A DNA stretch of 41,114 nucleotides from Pantoea sp. Cy-639 (GCF_011752525.1 NZ_VWXI01000025.1:1-41114), one strand, 5' to 3'. Positions 1-9,200 are shown, counted from the stretch's first letter. The notes: a model not told the origin generated them from the letters alone. Program-made: numbers and translations.

Positions 1-41
1 GCCATTTCGTGAGTGAGGGACAGTGCTTTTGCTAGGCGCAT

Positions 42-78
42 AAAAAATCCGATGCTCGTTTCCAAGCATCGGATTTTG
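42..78 (-). terminator. Rho-independent terminator after pnp
   Basis: Read on the minus strand, a 13-bp perfect stem (arms 44-56 and 65-77, 8-nt loop) is followed by a run of six T. It lies about 80 nt past the pnp stop and should end the rimP-pnp operon. A smaller stem (104-109 with 114-119) lies between it and the stop codon. I see no gene in bases 1-41. Confidence 0.85.
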
Positions 79-159
79 CGGCCTACGGGCTAAAGCTCAA
101 AGCGTCAGTCTTAACTGACTGGCATTACCCCGAAGGGTCCTTCTCTTCAGCCGTGATGC

Positions 160-2265
160 TTAGACGCCCGATGCCTTGGCAGCGGCGACGTCCTTGATCG
201 ACAGCTTGATGCGACCGCGGTTGTCCACGTCCAGCACCAGTACTTCGACTTCCTGGCCTTCCTTCAGCACGTCGGTGACTTTCTCGACGCGAGCATCGCT
301 CAGCATGGAGATGTGCACCAGGCCGTCCTTGCCCGGCAGGATGTTGACGAAGGCGCCGAAGTCGACGATGCGCTCGACCTTGCCGACGTAGATCTTGCCG
401 ATCTCGGCCTCGGCGGTGATGCCCAGGATGCGCTGCTTGGCAGCATCTGCCGCTTCCTTGGTCTCGCCGAAGATCTTGATCGAGCCATCGTCTTCGATGT
501 CGATCGAAGCCTTGGTCTCTTCGCAGATCGCGCGAATGGTGGCGCCGCCTTTACCGATGACGTCACGGATCTTGTCGGTGTCGATCTTCATCGCGATCAT
601 GGTCGGGGCGTTGGCCGACAGCTCGGTACGCGATTCACCGATGATCTGGTTCATCTGGCCGAGGATGTTCAGGCGCGCTTCCAGCGCCTGGCCCAGGGCG
701 ATCTCCATGATCTCTTCGGTGATGCCGTTGATCTTGATGTCCATCTGCAGCGCGGTGACGCCCTTGGCGGTACCGGCTACCTTGAAGTCCATGTCGCCCA
801 GGTGGTCTTCGTCACCGAGGATGTCGGTCAGAACGGCGAACTTCTCGCCTTCCTTGACCAGGCCCATGGCGATACCGGCAACCGGGGCTTTCATCGGTAC
901 ACCGGCATCCATCAGGGCCAGCGAAGCGCCGCAGACCGAGGCCATGGAGCTGGAACCGTTGGATTCGGTGATTTCCGAGACCACGCGGATGGTGTACGGG
1001 AACACGTCGGCGGCAGGCAGCATGGCCTGAACCGAACGGCGGGCCAGACGGCCGTGGCCGATTTCACGACGACCGGCACCGCCCATGCGGCCGCACTCGC
1101 CCACCGAGAACGGCGGGAAGTTGTAGTGCAGCATGAAGGGGTCTTTCTTCTCGCCTTCGAGGGTGTCCAGCAACTGGGCGTCACGGGCAGTACCCAGGGT
1201 CGCGACGACCAGGGCCTGGGTTTCGCCACGGGTGAACAGGGCCGAACCGTGGGTCTTCGGCAGAACGCCGACTTCGATGTTCAGCGGACGCACGGTCTTG
1301 GTGTCACGGCCGTCGATACGCGGCTTGCCGTTGACGATGTTTTCGCGAACGGTGCGGTACTCGATCTCGCCGAAGATGTCTTTGACTTCGCCAGCCGACG
1401 GTTGGCCTTCTTCGCCGGAGAACTTGGCGACAGCCTGGTCACGCAGTTCACCCAGGCGCGCGTAGCGGTCAGCCTTGACGGTGATGGTGTAGCCCTGCGA
1501 CACCGCTTCGCCGAATTCGGCGCGGATGGCGTTGAACAGTTCGGTGTTGGCGACGGCAGGTTTCCAGTCCCAGGTCGGCTTGGCAGCTTCGGCAGCCAGC
1601 TCCTTGACCGCCTTGATGACGGCCTGGAATTCGTCGTGGGCGAACAGTACGGCGCCCAGCATCTGGTCTTCGGTCAGCTCTTGCGCTTCCGACTCGACCA
1701 TCAGTACGGCGGACTCGGTACCGGCGACGACCATGTCCAGGCTGGAGGCAGCCAGTTGCTCGTAGGTCGGGTTCAGCAGGTAGCCGGTGCTTTCGTGGAA
1801 GGCGACGCGGGCGGCGCCGATCGGGCCTTCGAACGGAATGCCGGAGATGGCCAGAGCGGCCGAGGTACCGATCATCGCAGCGATGTCCGGATCGGTCTTC
1901 TTGCTGGTGGAAACCACGGTGCAGACGACCTGGACTTCGTTCATGAAGCCTTCAGGGAACAGCGGGCGAATCGGACGGTCGATCAGGCGCGAGGTCAGGG
2001 TCTCTTTCTCGGAAGGACGGCCTTCACGCTTGAAGAAGCCACCCGGGATCTTGCCGGCGGCGTAGGTCTTTTCCTGGTAGTGCACGGACAGCGGGAAGAA
2101 GCCCTTGCCCGGATCGGCCTGCTTGGCGCCGACCACGGTCACCAGCACGGTGACGTCGTTATCGACGGTAACCAGCACGGCGCCGGTCGCCTGACGGGCG
2201 ATACGGCCCGTTTCGAGAGTAACGGTCGATTGACCGAACTGGAATTTCTTGATTACCGGGTTCAC
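160..2265 (-). CDS. pnp: Polyribonucleotide nucleotidyltransferase (PNPase)
   Basis: This is a 3'-to-5' phosphorolytic exoribonuclease that degrades mRNA and forms part of the RNA degradosome. The 701-residue length is normal. Two RNase PH-like domains (about 10-140 and 320-450) are separated by an alpha-helical stretch, and the second carries the conserved GDEDHLGDMDF motif of the catalytic core. A KH domain follows at about 553-612 with GKGG, and an S1 RNA-binding domain at about 620-690. The start codon is GTG, preceded by AGGTAGGA at good spacing. It is the last gene of the operon, 255 nt after rpsO. That order and the long untranslated gap fit the known pattern of separate pnp expression and autoregulation, but the regulatory structure here is inferred, not shown. 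Confidence 0.98.
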   Translation of the reverse strand: MNPVIKKFQFGQSTVTLETGRIARQATGAVLVTVDNDVTVLVTVVGAKQADPGKGFFPLSVHYQEKTYAAGKIPGGFFKREGRPSEKETLTSRLIDRPIRPLFPEGFMNEVQVVCTVVSTSKKTDPDIAAMIGTSAALAISGIPFEGPIGAARVAFHESTGYLLNPTYEQLAASSLDMVVAGTESAVLMVESEAQELTEDQMLGAVLFAHDEFQAVIKAVKELAAEAAKPTWDWKPAVANTELFNAIRAEFGEAVSQGYTITVKADRYARLGELRDQAVAKFSGEEGQPSAGEVKDIFGEIEYRTVRENIVNGKPRIDGRDTKTVRPLNIEVGVLPKTHGSALFTRGETQALVVATLGTARDAQLLDTLEGEKKDPFMLHYNFPPFSVGECGRMGGAGRREIGHGRLARRSVQAMLPAADVFPYTIRVVSEITESNGSSSMASVCGASLALMDAGVPMKAPVAGIAMGLVKEGEKFAVLTDILGDEDHLGDMDFKVAGTAKGVTALQMDIKINGITEEIMEIALGQALEARLNILGQMNQIIGESRTELSANAPTMIAMKIDTDKIRDVIGKGGATIRAICEETKASIDIEDDGSIKIFGETKEAADAAKQRILGITAEAEIGKIYVGKVERIVDFGAFVNILPGKDGLVHISMLSDARVEKVTDVLKEGQEVEVLVLDVDNRGRIKLSIKDVAAAKASGV

Positions 2266-2520
2266 GGTTTCCTACCTTTTTCAGTGGCTCTTGGGGGAAC
2301 TTGCTCTTGCGAATTCTTGGGCGGGAAAGAGAATCGGCTCCATCGACCGTCCAGATACAACACGAGGCCGGAGCCTGGTCGCCAAGCGGATGAACCGCTC
2401 AGCAGCACCAGGCTGCCAGCCTCGAAGATACGCGTGGCGCGTTGAACGCCGGCGCGGTCTGGCAGAGCCAGGCCACACCGGACATGCAACGCGCCATGCA
2501 CACCACTGGCCAGGCCGCTA
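2266..2520 (-). other. Long rpsO-pnp intergenic leader
   Basis: These 255 nt hold no convincing gene. The open frames here lack ribosome sites and family resemblance. On the minus strand the GC-rich segment around 2380-2450 could fold, as expected for the pnp leader, which in Escherichia coli is cut by RNase III during autoregulation. I see no clear T-tailed terminator. Confidence 0.4.
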
Positions 2521-2790
2521 TTAGCGACGCAGGCCCAGGCGACCGATCAGGGCGCTGTAACGAGTGGTGTCCTTGCCCTTCAGGTAGTCCAGCAGCTTAC
2601 GACGCTGGTTGACCATACGGATCAGACCACGACGGGAGTGGTGGTCTTTCTCGTTGGCCTTGAAGTGGCCTTGCAGCTTGTTGATGTTGGCGGTCAGCAG
2701 AGCAACCTGCACTTCCGGGCTACCGGTATCGCCGGCGGCTTGCTGGTATTCGGCAACGATCTGAGCTTTTTCTTCGACGCTGAGGGCCAT
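2521..2790 (-). CDS. rpsO: 30S ribosomal protein S15
   Basis: S15 is a primary 16S rRNA-binding protein of the small subunit platform. The protein is 89 residues, the normal length, beginning MALSVEEKAQIV and containing the conserved segments TGSPEVQVALLT and RRGLIRMVNQRRKLLDYL. A longer reading frame is open upstream, but the family start is the ATG at 2790, which is preceded by an AGGAG-like site. It follows truB by 147 nt and precedes pnp, the classical order. A short inverted repeat CAGGGA-N4-TCCCTG (2838-2853) lies in its leader. S15 represses its own translation in E. coli, but I cannot verify such a structure here. Confidence 0.98.
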   Translation of the reverse strand: MALSVEEKAQIVAEYQQAAGDTGSPEVQVALLTANINKLQGHFKANEKDHHSRRGLIRMVNQRRKLLDYLKGKDTTRYSALIGRLGLRR

Positions 2791-2937
2791 TTGGCTTCTC
2801 CTGATAAACGGATCCCGCGAACGGGCTCCAATAGGCCAGGGACAAATCCCTGTATTAATAAAGAAGGTGTGACCGTGCCTACTGACAGCCACCCTTGATT
2901 CCGCAGGTTTCAGCCGAAGCCTGACCCACGGTTCCGG

Positions 2938-3855
2938 TCATTCCGACCGAATCAGTCGACGCGGCGCAATGCGCCCGTCTTCGCTCACTTCACCGATACC
3001 GATGAAGCGACCATTGTGATCCTGTACCCGGACCATGCCGAACTGCGGTGCATCCGGCGCGCGCACTGCCTGCCCATGCAGCCAGTAGAACGCGCTGTGC
3101 TCGGACAGCACGACCAGCGGCCAGTCCTGCAACCCGCTGTCCGATGGCATCAGGAAGCGATCGAGCGCTTCGTTGCCACCTTCGGCGTGGGCCTGTTCGA
3201 GTTCCTCGAGCGTCACGGTCTGTGCCAGCTCGAAAGGACCTGCCTGGGTACGGCGCAGTTCGGCGACGTAGGCACCACAGCCCAGCGCCTCCCCCATATC
3301 CTCGACCAGCGTGCGGATATAGGTGCCTTTGCTGCAGCCAACCGACAGGCGCGCGCGGGTGCCTTCGCACTCGAGCAACTCCAAGCGGCCAATAGTAACA
3401 GAACGCGCCTCGCGCTCCACTACCTCTCCTGCACGTGCAAGCTTGTACAACGGCTGGCCGTCACGCTTGAGCGCCGAGTACATCGGCGGTATTTGCAGGA
3501 TGTCGCCACGAAAACGCGGGATCACCGCCTCGATATCGGCGCGACCAACGGTTACCTCACGGGTCTGCAGGACTTCGCCTTCGGCGTCGGCGGTGCTGGT
3601 AGTCTGCCCCAGCTGCATGACCGTTTCGTAACCCTTGTCAGAATCGAGCAGGTACTGCGAGAACTTGGTCGCCTCACCGAAGCACAGCGGCAGCACGCCG
3701 GTGGCCAGGGGGTCGAGACTGCCGGTATGGCCAGCCTTCTCTGCATTGAGCAACCAGCGGACTTTCTGCAGCGCGGCGTTGGAGGTGAACCCCAGCGGCT
3801 TGTCGAGCAGGATGATGCCGCTGACGTTGCGGCGGATACGTTTGACCTGGGCCAC
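2938..3855 (-). CDS. truB: tRNA pseudouridine(55) synthase
   Basis: TruB makes pseudouridine 55 in the T-loop of nearly all tRNAs. The 305-residue protein shows the TruB signature GIILLDKPLG near residue 13 and GHTGSLDPLATGVLP near residue 42, which holds the catalytic aspartate. A C-terminal PUA-like region follows. The start is GTG, and the ribosome site GAGGAG is formed by the last two glutamate codons of rbfA. The two genes are 3 nt apart and probably translationally coupled. Confidence 0.97.
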   Translation of the reverse strand: MAQVKRIRRNVSGIILLDKPLGFTSNAALQKVRWLLNAEKAGHTGSLDPLATGVLPLCFGEATKFSQYLLDSDKGYETVMQLGQTTSTADAEGEVLQTREVTVGRADIEAVIPRFRGDILQIPPMYSALKRDGQPLYKLARAGEVVEREARSVTIGRLELLECEGTRARLSVGCSKGTYIRTLVEDMGEALGCGAYVAELRRTQAGPFELAQTVTLEELEQAHAEGGNEALDRFLMPSDSGLQDWPLVVLSEHSAFYWLHGQAVRAPDAPQFGMVRVQDHNGRFIGIGEVSEDGRIAPRRLIRSE

Positions 3856-3858
3856 CGC

Positions 3859-4257
3859 TTACTCCTCGGTGTCCGGCTTGTCGGCATCCTTGTGCTGACG
3901 GTCTTCGGCGACCGCCCGCTCGATCAGCGCCGACAGATGGGCACCGCGGCTGACGCTCTCGTCGAAGTGGAAGTGCAGTTGCGGCACGCTGCGCAGCTGC
4001 ATCACCCGGCCCAGGTGCAGGCGCAGGAAACTGGCGGCACTGCTCAGGGCCTTGAGGGTCTGCGGCACGGCGTCCGCGTCGTCCTGGCCCATCACGGTGA
4101 TGAACACCTTGGCATGACCGAGGTCGCGGCTGACGTCGACGGCGGTGATGGTCACCAGGCCGACGCGCGGGTCTTTGACTTCACGGCGGATCAGCTCCGA
4201 CAGCTCACGCTGCATCTGATCACCGATGCGTTGGGTACGGCTATATTCTTTGGCCAT
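3859..4257 (-). CDS. rbfA: Ribosome-binding factor A
   Basis: RbfA is a small KH-fold protein that binds the free 30S subunit and assists 16S rRNA maturation and cold adaptation. The 132-residue protein has the usual N-terminus (SRTQRIGDQMQRELSELI) and the RDLGHAKVFITV strand. Its acidic, lysine-rich tail ends in Glu-Glu. It lies 115 nt after infB, with a hairpin between them, and overlaps the ribosome-binding site of truB. Confidence 0.97.
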   Translation of the reverse strand: MAKEYSRTQRIGDQMQRELSELIRREVKDPRVGLVTITAVDVSRDLGHAKVFITVMGQDDADAVPQTLKALSSAASFLRLHLGRVMQLRSVPQLHFHFDESVSRGAHLSALIERAVAEDRQHKDADKPDTEE

Positions 4258-4285
4258 TCTTGCTACCTGTAGCTAAAGCGGCAAA

Positions 4286-4315
4286 CGCCCGGACAGGCTC
4301 AAGCCTGACCGGGCG
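4286..4315 (-). terminator. Intra-operon hairpin between infB and rbfA
   Basis: A 14-bp stem with one A-A mismatch and a 2-nt loop lies in the 115-nt gap between infB and rbfA. On the minus strand it is followed only by TTTG, so it is at best a weak terminator. An RNA-processing or stability element within the operon is an equally good reading. Confidence 0.45.
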
Positions 4316-4372
4316 CTACCTTCAGAGGCGTCACCGACCGCCCTGGGGCGGGGTTTGCGCCAGGCACGCTCT

Positions 4373-6904
4373 TTACAGAGTACGTGCCACCTGGACTTTC
4401 TCGAAGACTTCGATCTTGTCGCCGACCTTGACGTCGTTGTAGCTCTTGACGCCGATACCGCACTCCATGCCGTTACGCACTTCGGCGGCGTCGTCCTTGA
4501 AGCGACGCAGCGATTCCAGCTCGCCTTCGAAGATCACCACGTCCTCGCGCAGTACGCGGATCGGACGGTTGCGGTACACGGTACCCTCGATGACCATACA
4601 GCCAGCGATGGCACCGAACTTCGGCGAACGGAACACGTCACGGACTTCGGCGACACCCAGGATGTTCTCGCGAACATCGCTGCCGAGCATGCCGGTCAGG
4701 GCCTTCTTGACGTCTTCGATGATGTCGTAGATCACGTTGTAGTAACGCATATCCAGACCTTCCTGCTCGACGATCTTGCGCGCGCCGGCATCGGCACGCA
4801 CGTTGAAGCCGAACAGTACTGCATTCGAAGCCAGCGCCAGGTTGGCGTCGCTCTCGGTGATACCACCGACGCCGCCACCGATCACGCGGACCTGCACTTC
4901 GTCGTTGCCCAGGCTGGAGAGCGAGCCCTGCAGCGCCTCGAGAGAACCGCGCACGTCGGTCTTGAGGACGATGTTGAGGGTCTTCTTCTCTTCCTGACCC
5001 ATGGTCTCGAAGATGTTTTCCAGCTTGCCGGCGTGGGCGCGGGCCAGCTTGACCTCGCGGTACTTGCCTTGACGGAACAGGGCGACTTCGCGCGCCTTCT
5101 TCTCGTCGGCAACCACGGACATCTCGTCACCGGCGTCCGGGGTGCCGTCCAGGCCGAGGATCTCGACCGGGATCGACGGACCAGCTTCCTTCACAGGCTT
5201 GCCGTTCTCGTCGAGCATGGCACGCACGCGGCCATAGTTGGAACCGACCAGGACCATGTCGCCCTGACGCAGGGTACCGTCCTGAACCAGGATGGTCGCC
5301 ACCGGGCCACGGCCCTTGTCCAGGCGCGATTCGACGACGACACCACGGCCTGGAGCGGTCGGGGTGGCGGTCAGCTCGAGGATCTCGGCCTGCAGCAGGA
5401 CGGCTTCGAGCAGTTCGTCGACACCGGTACCCATCTTCGCCGAAACCTTGACGAACGGAGTGTCGCCACCCCAGTCCTCGGAGGTCACGCCTTCGACGGC
5501 CAGCTCGTTGCGGATGCGATCGATGTCGGCACCCGGCTTGTCGATCTTGTTCACCGCGACCACCAGCGGAACGCCAGCTGCCTTGGCATGCTGCACGGCT
5601 TCGCGAGTCTGCGGCATCACGCCGTCGTCCGCTGCCACCACCAGGATGACAATGTCGGTGGCCTTGGCACCACGGGCACGCATCTGGGTGAACGCAGCGT
5701 GACCAGGGGTGTCGAGGAAGGTGACCATGCCGCGGTCGGTTTCCACGTGGTAGGCACCGATGTGCTGGGTGATACCACCGGCTTCGCCTGCGGCTACCTT
5801 GGCACGACGGATGTAGTCGAGCAGCGAGGTCTTGCCGTGGTCGACGTGACCCATGACGGTCACGACCGGAGCACGCGACTCGGTCTCGCCTTCGAACTTC
5901 AGCGATTCGGCCAGGGAGTCTTCCAGGGCGGTGTCGCTGATCAGGGTGACCTTGTGGCCCAGTTCTTCGGCAACCAGCTGAGCGGTTTCCTGGTCGAGCA
6001 CCTGGTTGATGGTGACCGGGGTACCCAGCTTGAACATGAACTTGACGACTTCAGCGCCCTTGACCGACATCTGCTGCGCCAGCTCGGAGACGGTGATGGT
6101 CTCGCCGATGGTCACGTCACGGATGACCGGACCTGTCGGGTTCTGGAAGCCATGCTGGTTGCGCTTCTTCGGCTTGCCCTTGCCACCGCGACCGCGACGG
6201 AAACCATCGCTTTCTTCATCGGTGGTACGTGGCGCGGCACGAGGCGTCGGAGCCTTTTCCTTCTCCTTGACCTTGACCTTGATCGACACGCGCGGGGCTT
6301 CGCCGCGACGCTCGCCGGCGACGCCACCACCACGACGGTCGTCGTCACGGCTGCGGCTTTCGTTGCGACGGGTCTCGTCCTTCTTGCGCTCGGCAGCACG
6401 GGCGGCGGCGTCTTCGGACACCGGCGCGTCGGCCACTACCGCAGGGGCTGGCTCGGCCTTGGCCGCAGGCGCGGCAGCCGGGGCTTCGGCCGCCTGACGA
6501 CGGGCCTGCTCCTCGGCACGCTGGCGCGCTTCGGCGTCGGCTTTGTCACGCGCGGCGTTCTCGGCCGCACGGCGCTCTTCCTGCTCGCGCTTCTGCTCAG
6601 CCTGGATTTCTTCCGGGCTGCGCTGCACGAATACTTTCTTCTTGCGTACTTCTACGCTGATGCTCTTGCTACCGGCGACACGCAGAGTGCTGGTGGTCTT
6701 GCGCTGCAAGGTGATCTTGCGCGGCTCTTCCGCCTTGCTCTTGTGGCTGCTCTTCAGGTGGGCCAGCAGCGTCTGCTTTTCGTTATCGGTCACTACCTGA
6801 CCGGCGTCGGTGTGCGGCAGACCTGCCTCACGCATCTGCTGCAGCAGGCGCTCTACCGGTGCCTCGACCTCTTGGGCCAGTTCTTTCACCGTGACTTGCG
6901 TCAT
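4373..6904 (-). CDS. infB: Translation initiation factor IF-2
   Basis: IF-2 is the GTPase that brings fMet-tRNA to the 30S initiation complex and promotes subunit joining. The 843-residue protein has an IF2N domain in its first 50 residues and a long charged Ala/Arg/Glu linker (about 80-280). The G domain shows G1 GHVDHGKTS near 350, G3 DTPGH near 396 and G4 NKID near 451. Beta-barrel domains and the C-terminal fMet-tRNA-binding domain follow. It starts with ATG 27 nt after nusA. Internal starts giving shorter isoforms, known in E. coli, were not resolved. The operon pairs it with the initiator tRNA at its head. Confidence 0.98.
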   Translation of the reverse strand: MTQVTVKELAQEVEAPVERLLQQMREAGLPHTDAGQVVTDNEKQTLLAHLKSSHKSKAEEPRKITLQRKTTSTLRVAGSKSISVEVRKKKVFVQRSPEEIQAEQKREQEERRAAENAARDKADAEARQRAEEQARRQAAEAPAAAPAAKAEPAPAVVADAPVSEDAAARAAERKKDETRRNESRSRDDDRRGGGVAGERRGEAPRVSIKVKVKEKEKAPTPRAAPRTTDEESDGFRRGRGGKGKPKKRNQHGFQNPTGPVIRDVTIGETITVSELAQQMSVKGAEVVKFMFKLGTPVTINQVLDQETAQLVAEELGHKVTLISDTALEDSLAESLKFEGETESRAPVVTVMGHVDHGKTSLLDYIRRAKVAAGEAGGITQHIGAYHVETDRGMVTFLDTPGHAAFTQMRARGAKATDIVILVVAADDGVMPQTREAVQHAKAAGVPLVVAVNKIDKPGADIDRIRNELAVEGVTSEDWGGDTPFVKVSAKMGTGVDELLEAVLLQAEILELTATPTAPGRGVVVESRLDKGRGPVATILVQDGTLRQGDMVLVGSNYGRVRAMLDENGKPVKEAGPSIPVEILGLDGTPDAGDEMSVVADEKKAREVALFRQGKYREVKLARAHAGKLENIFETMGQEEKKTLNIVLKTDVRGSLEALQGSLSSLGNDEVQVRVIGGGVGGITESDANLALASNAVLFGFNVRADAGARKIVEQEGLDMRYYNVIYDIIEDVKKALTGMLGSDVRENILGVAEVRDVFRSPKFGAIAGCMVIEGTVYRNRPIRVLREDVVIFEGELESLRRFKDDAAEVRNGMECGIGVKSYNDVKVGDKIEVFEKVQVARTL

Positions 6905-6931
6905 GCACTTCTCTCCTCAGGCCGCGCCTAA

Positions 6932-8413
6932 TTACTCGAACCAGTGGGCTCGGGCGGCCATGATCAACTTGCCGGCACGCTCTTCGTCGATGCCGTCGAT
7001 GTCGAGCAGGTCGTCGATCGACTGCTCGGCCAGGTCTTCGCGGTTAACCACGCCGCGCACCGCCAGTTCCGCTGCCAGGTCCTTGTCCATGCCCTCGAGG
7101 GAGAGCAAGTCGTCGGACGGATGGGCGTCTGCCAGTTTTTCTTCGGTAGCGATGGCCTTGGTCAACAAACGGTCCTTGGCCCGAGCGCGAAGCTCGTTGA
7201 CGATATCTTCGTCAAAGCCATCGATGTTGAGCATTTCTTCCAACGGTACGTAGGCAATCTCTTCGAGGCTGGTGAAGCCTTCGTCGACCAGCACTTGTGC
7301 CAGCTCCTCGTCGACTTCCAGTTCCTCGATGAAATTGCGCAGGATGTCGCCGGTCTCGGCCTGCTGCTTGGCCTGGATGTCCTTCTCGGTCATCACGTTC
7401 AGGGTCCAGGCGGTCAGCTGGCTGGCCAGACGGACGTTCTGGCCACCACGGCCGATAGCCTGTGCCAGGTTGTCCTCGGCGACGGCGATATCCATCGCAT
7501 GGGCGTCCTCGTCAACGATGATCGCCGCGACTTCAGCCGGCGACATGGCGTTGATGACGAACTGCGCCGGGTTCTCGTCCCACAGGACGATATCCACACG
7601 CTCACCGCCCAGCTCGCCGGATACGGCCTGGACGCGCGAACCACGCATGCCGATGCAGGCACCTTGCGGGTCGATGCGCTTGTCCTTGGAGCGGACGGCG
7701 ATCTTGGCGCGCGATCCCGGATCACGGGAAGCGGCCATGACTTCGATGAGGCCTTCAGCGATTTCCGGCACTTCGATGCGGAACAGCTCGATCAGCATCT
7801 GCGGCGCGGTACGCGACAGGATCAGTTGCGGACCGCGGTTCTCGGTGCGGATTTCCTTGAGCAGTGCACGCAGGCGCACACCGACACGGAAGGTCTCACG
7901 TGGAATGATGTCTTCACGGGCCAGCAGCGCTTCGGCGTTGTTGCCCAGGTCGACGATGACGTTGTCGCGGGTGACCTTCTTCACGGTACCGGAGATGATC
8001 TCGCCCACGCGTTCACGATAAGCGTCGACCACCTGGGCACGCTCGGCCTCGCGGACCTTCTGCACGATGACCTGCTTGGCGGTCTGGGCGGCGATGCGGC
8101 CGAATTCGATCGACTCGATCTTCTCTTCGATCACGTCACCGATCTTGGCGTCCGGGTGCGTGTCCTGGATCTTTTCCAGCCAGGTCTCGATCGCCGGATC
8201 GTCCAGGTCGTTTTCGTCGACCACGGTCCAGCGGCGGAAGGTCTCGTAGCTACCGGTGTGGCGGTTGATTTCCACACGCAGGTCGACTTCGTCCTCAAAA
8301 CGTTTTTTGGTTGCAGTGGCCAGGGCCACTTCCAGCGCTTCGAAAATGACGCCGGGCGGTACACCTTTCTCGTTGGATACCGATTCAACAACCAGCAGTA
8401 CTTCTTTGCTCAT
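6932..8413 (-). CDS. nusA: Transcription termination/antitermination factor NusA
   Basis: NusA binds RNA polymerase and nascent RNA, modulating pausing, termination and rRNA antitermination. The chosen ATG at 8413 gives 493 residues starting MSKEVLLVVESVSNEKG, matching the family; an in-frame upstream start would add seven residues without support. The NusA N-terminal domain is followed by an S1 domain (about 135-200) and two KH domains (about 230-345, with GMRGSRVQAVS and AIGRGGQNVRLAS). Two acidic repeats lie at the C-terminus (about 364-493), as in E. coli NusA. It sits between rimP (59 nt) and infB (27 nt). Confidence 0.98.
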   Translation of the reverse strand: MSKEVLLVVESVSNEKGVPPGVIFEALEVALATATKKRFEDEVDLRVEINRHTGSYETFRRWTVVDENDLDDPAIETWLEKIQDTHPDAKIGDVIEEKIESIEFGRIAAQTAKQVIVQKVREAERAQVVDAYRERVGEIISGTVKKVTRDNVIVDLGNNAEALLAREDIIPRETFRVGVRLRALLKEIRTENRGPQLILSRTAPQMLIELFRIEVPEIAEGLIEVMAASRDPGSRAKIAVRSKDKRIDPQGACIGMRGSRVQAVSGELGGERVDIVLWDENPAQFVINAMSPAEVAAIIVDEDAHAMDIAVAEDNLAQAIGRGGQNVRLASQLTAWTLNVMTEKDIQAKQQAETGDILRNFIEELEVDEELAQVLVDEGFTSLEEIAYVPLEEMLNIDGFDEDIVNELRARAKDRLLTKAIATEEKLADAHPSDDLLSLEGMDKDLAAELAVRGVVNREDLAEQSIDDLLDIDGIDEERAGKLIMAARAHWFE

Positions 8414-8472
8414 CGTACGCCTCGCCTTGCGCAAGCCATTGGGCCCGGACAGTCCGCCGGGTCCGGCACGTC

Positions 8473-8931
8473 TCAGTCAAAACTGGGAATAATATTGGCC
8501 TTGTCGATCGAGTCGATCGGCAACAGGAACTCATGCTGGTCCACCTGGACCACCACATCCTGATCCTCCACACCGCGGAGAAGGCCCTGGAAGTTACGAC
8601 GACCCTCGAAGGGCGTGCGCAGCTTGATCTTCACTTGTTCGCCGGCATGCGAGGCAAACTGTTCCAGTGTGAACAGCGGGCGATCCATGCCTGGAGAAGA
8701 AACCTCGAGGGTGTATTCACTGCTGATCGGATCCTCGACATCGAGGATGGCACTGGCCTGACGGCTGACCGCTTCGCAGTCGTCCACCAGGATGCCGCCT
8801 TCCTTGTCGATATAGATACGCAGTACTGAATGCTTGCCCTGAGAGACGTATTCGATCCCCCAGCACTGATAGCCCAGACCCTCGACCACCGGGGCCAACA
8901 AGGCCTGCAACTGTTCTAGCTTGCTCGACAC
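8473..8931 (-). CDS. rimP: Ribosome maturation factor RimP
   Basis: RimP is needed for maturation of the 30S subunit. I place the start at GTG 8931, giving 152 residues (VSSKLEQLQALL...), because GAGGGGG lies 5 nt upstream and the family begins here. ATG codons further upstream would run into that ribosome site or the leader hairpin. Conserved segments GIEYVSQGKHSVLRIYID and EVSSPGMDRPLF are present. It is the first protein gene after the initiator tRNA. Confidence 0.95.
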   Translation of the reverse strand: MSSKLEQLQALLAPVVEGLGYQCWGIEYVSQGKHSVLRIYIDKEGGILVDDCEAVSRQASAILDVEDPISSEYTLEVSSPGMDRPLFTLEQFASHAGEQVKIKLRTPFEGRRNFQGLLRGVEDQDVVVQVDQHEFLLPIDSIDKANIIPSFD

Positions 8932-8960
8932 CTGAACCCCCTCGTGCATGCTGTGCAAAT

Positions 8961-8982
8961 AAAAAATGGGCGAAGCGCCCAT
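8961..8982 (-). terminator. Terminator/attenuator in rimP leader (proximal)
   Basis: On the minus strand a 7-bp stem (ATGGGCG/CGCCCAT, 3-nt loop) is followed directly by six T. It sits 30 nt before the rimP GTG, so the operon needs readthrough here. It is probably an attenuator or a partial terminator behind the tRNA. Confidence 0.75.
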
Positions 8983-8990
8983 CCCTGAAA

Positions 8991-9010
8991 GCGTCGTTGG
9001 ACAACGACGC
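8991..9010 (-). other. Middle hairpin of the rimP leader
   Basis: A perfect 9-bp inverted repeat (GCGTCGTTG/CAACGACGC, 2-nt loop) lies between the two T-tailed hairpins of the leader and has no T-run of its own. It may be an antiterminator or processing stem. Confidence 0.5.
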
Positions 9011-9029
9011 CGATAACTGTTCGGCTAGC

Positions 9030-9051
9030 AAAAAGCCCCTGAAAAGGGGCT
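9030..9051 (-). terminator. Terminator after tRNA-fMet (distal leader hairpin)
   Basis: On the minus strand AGCCCCT-N4-AGGGGCT is followed by a run of five T, 10 nt past the CCA end of tRNA-fMet. It should release most tRNA transcripts before rimP. Confidence 0.8.
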
Positions 9052-9061
9052 CTGCTGAAGC

Positions 9062-9138
<77 letters not shown>

Positions 9139-9154
9139 ACAAAGCTGGGGCAAA

Positions 9155-9184
9155 AGTATAAGACCGAACCCTGTGCAGGGTCAA
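9155..9184 (-). promoter_or_regulatory. Sigma-70 promoter of tRNA-fMet/rimP operon
   Basis: TTGACC (9179-9184) and TATACT (9155-9160) are spaced by 18 nt on the minus strand. A GCCCC discriminator follows the -10, typical of growth-rate or stringently controlled stable RNA promoters. The predicted start is about 10 nt before the mature tRNA. Confidence 0.7.
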
Positions 9185-9200
9185 TCCAACTTCCACCTGC

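Noticed and set aside
313..2445. 710-codon frame antisense to pnp, and similar frames opposite infB (4355-6931) and nusA (6944-8563)
   Set aside because: Same codon-bias artefact; no ribosome site or family resemblance.
2249..2524. Frames of 65-91 codons in the rpsO-pnp gap
   Set aside because: Arginine-rich chance frames on both strands in a region better explained as the pnp leader.
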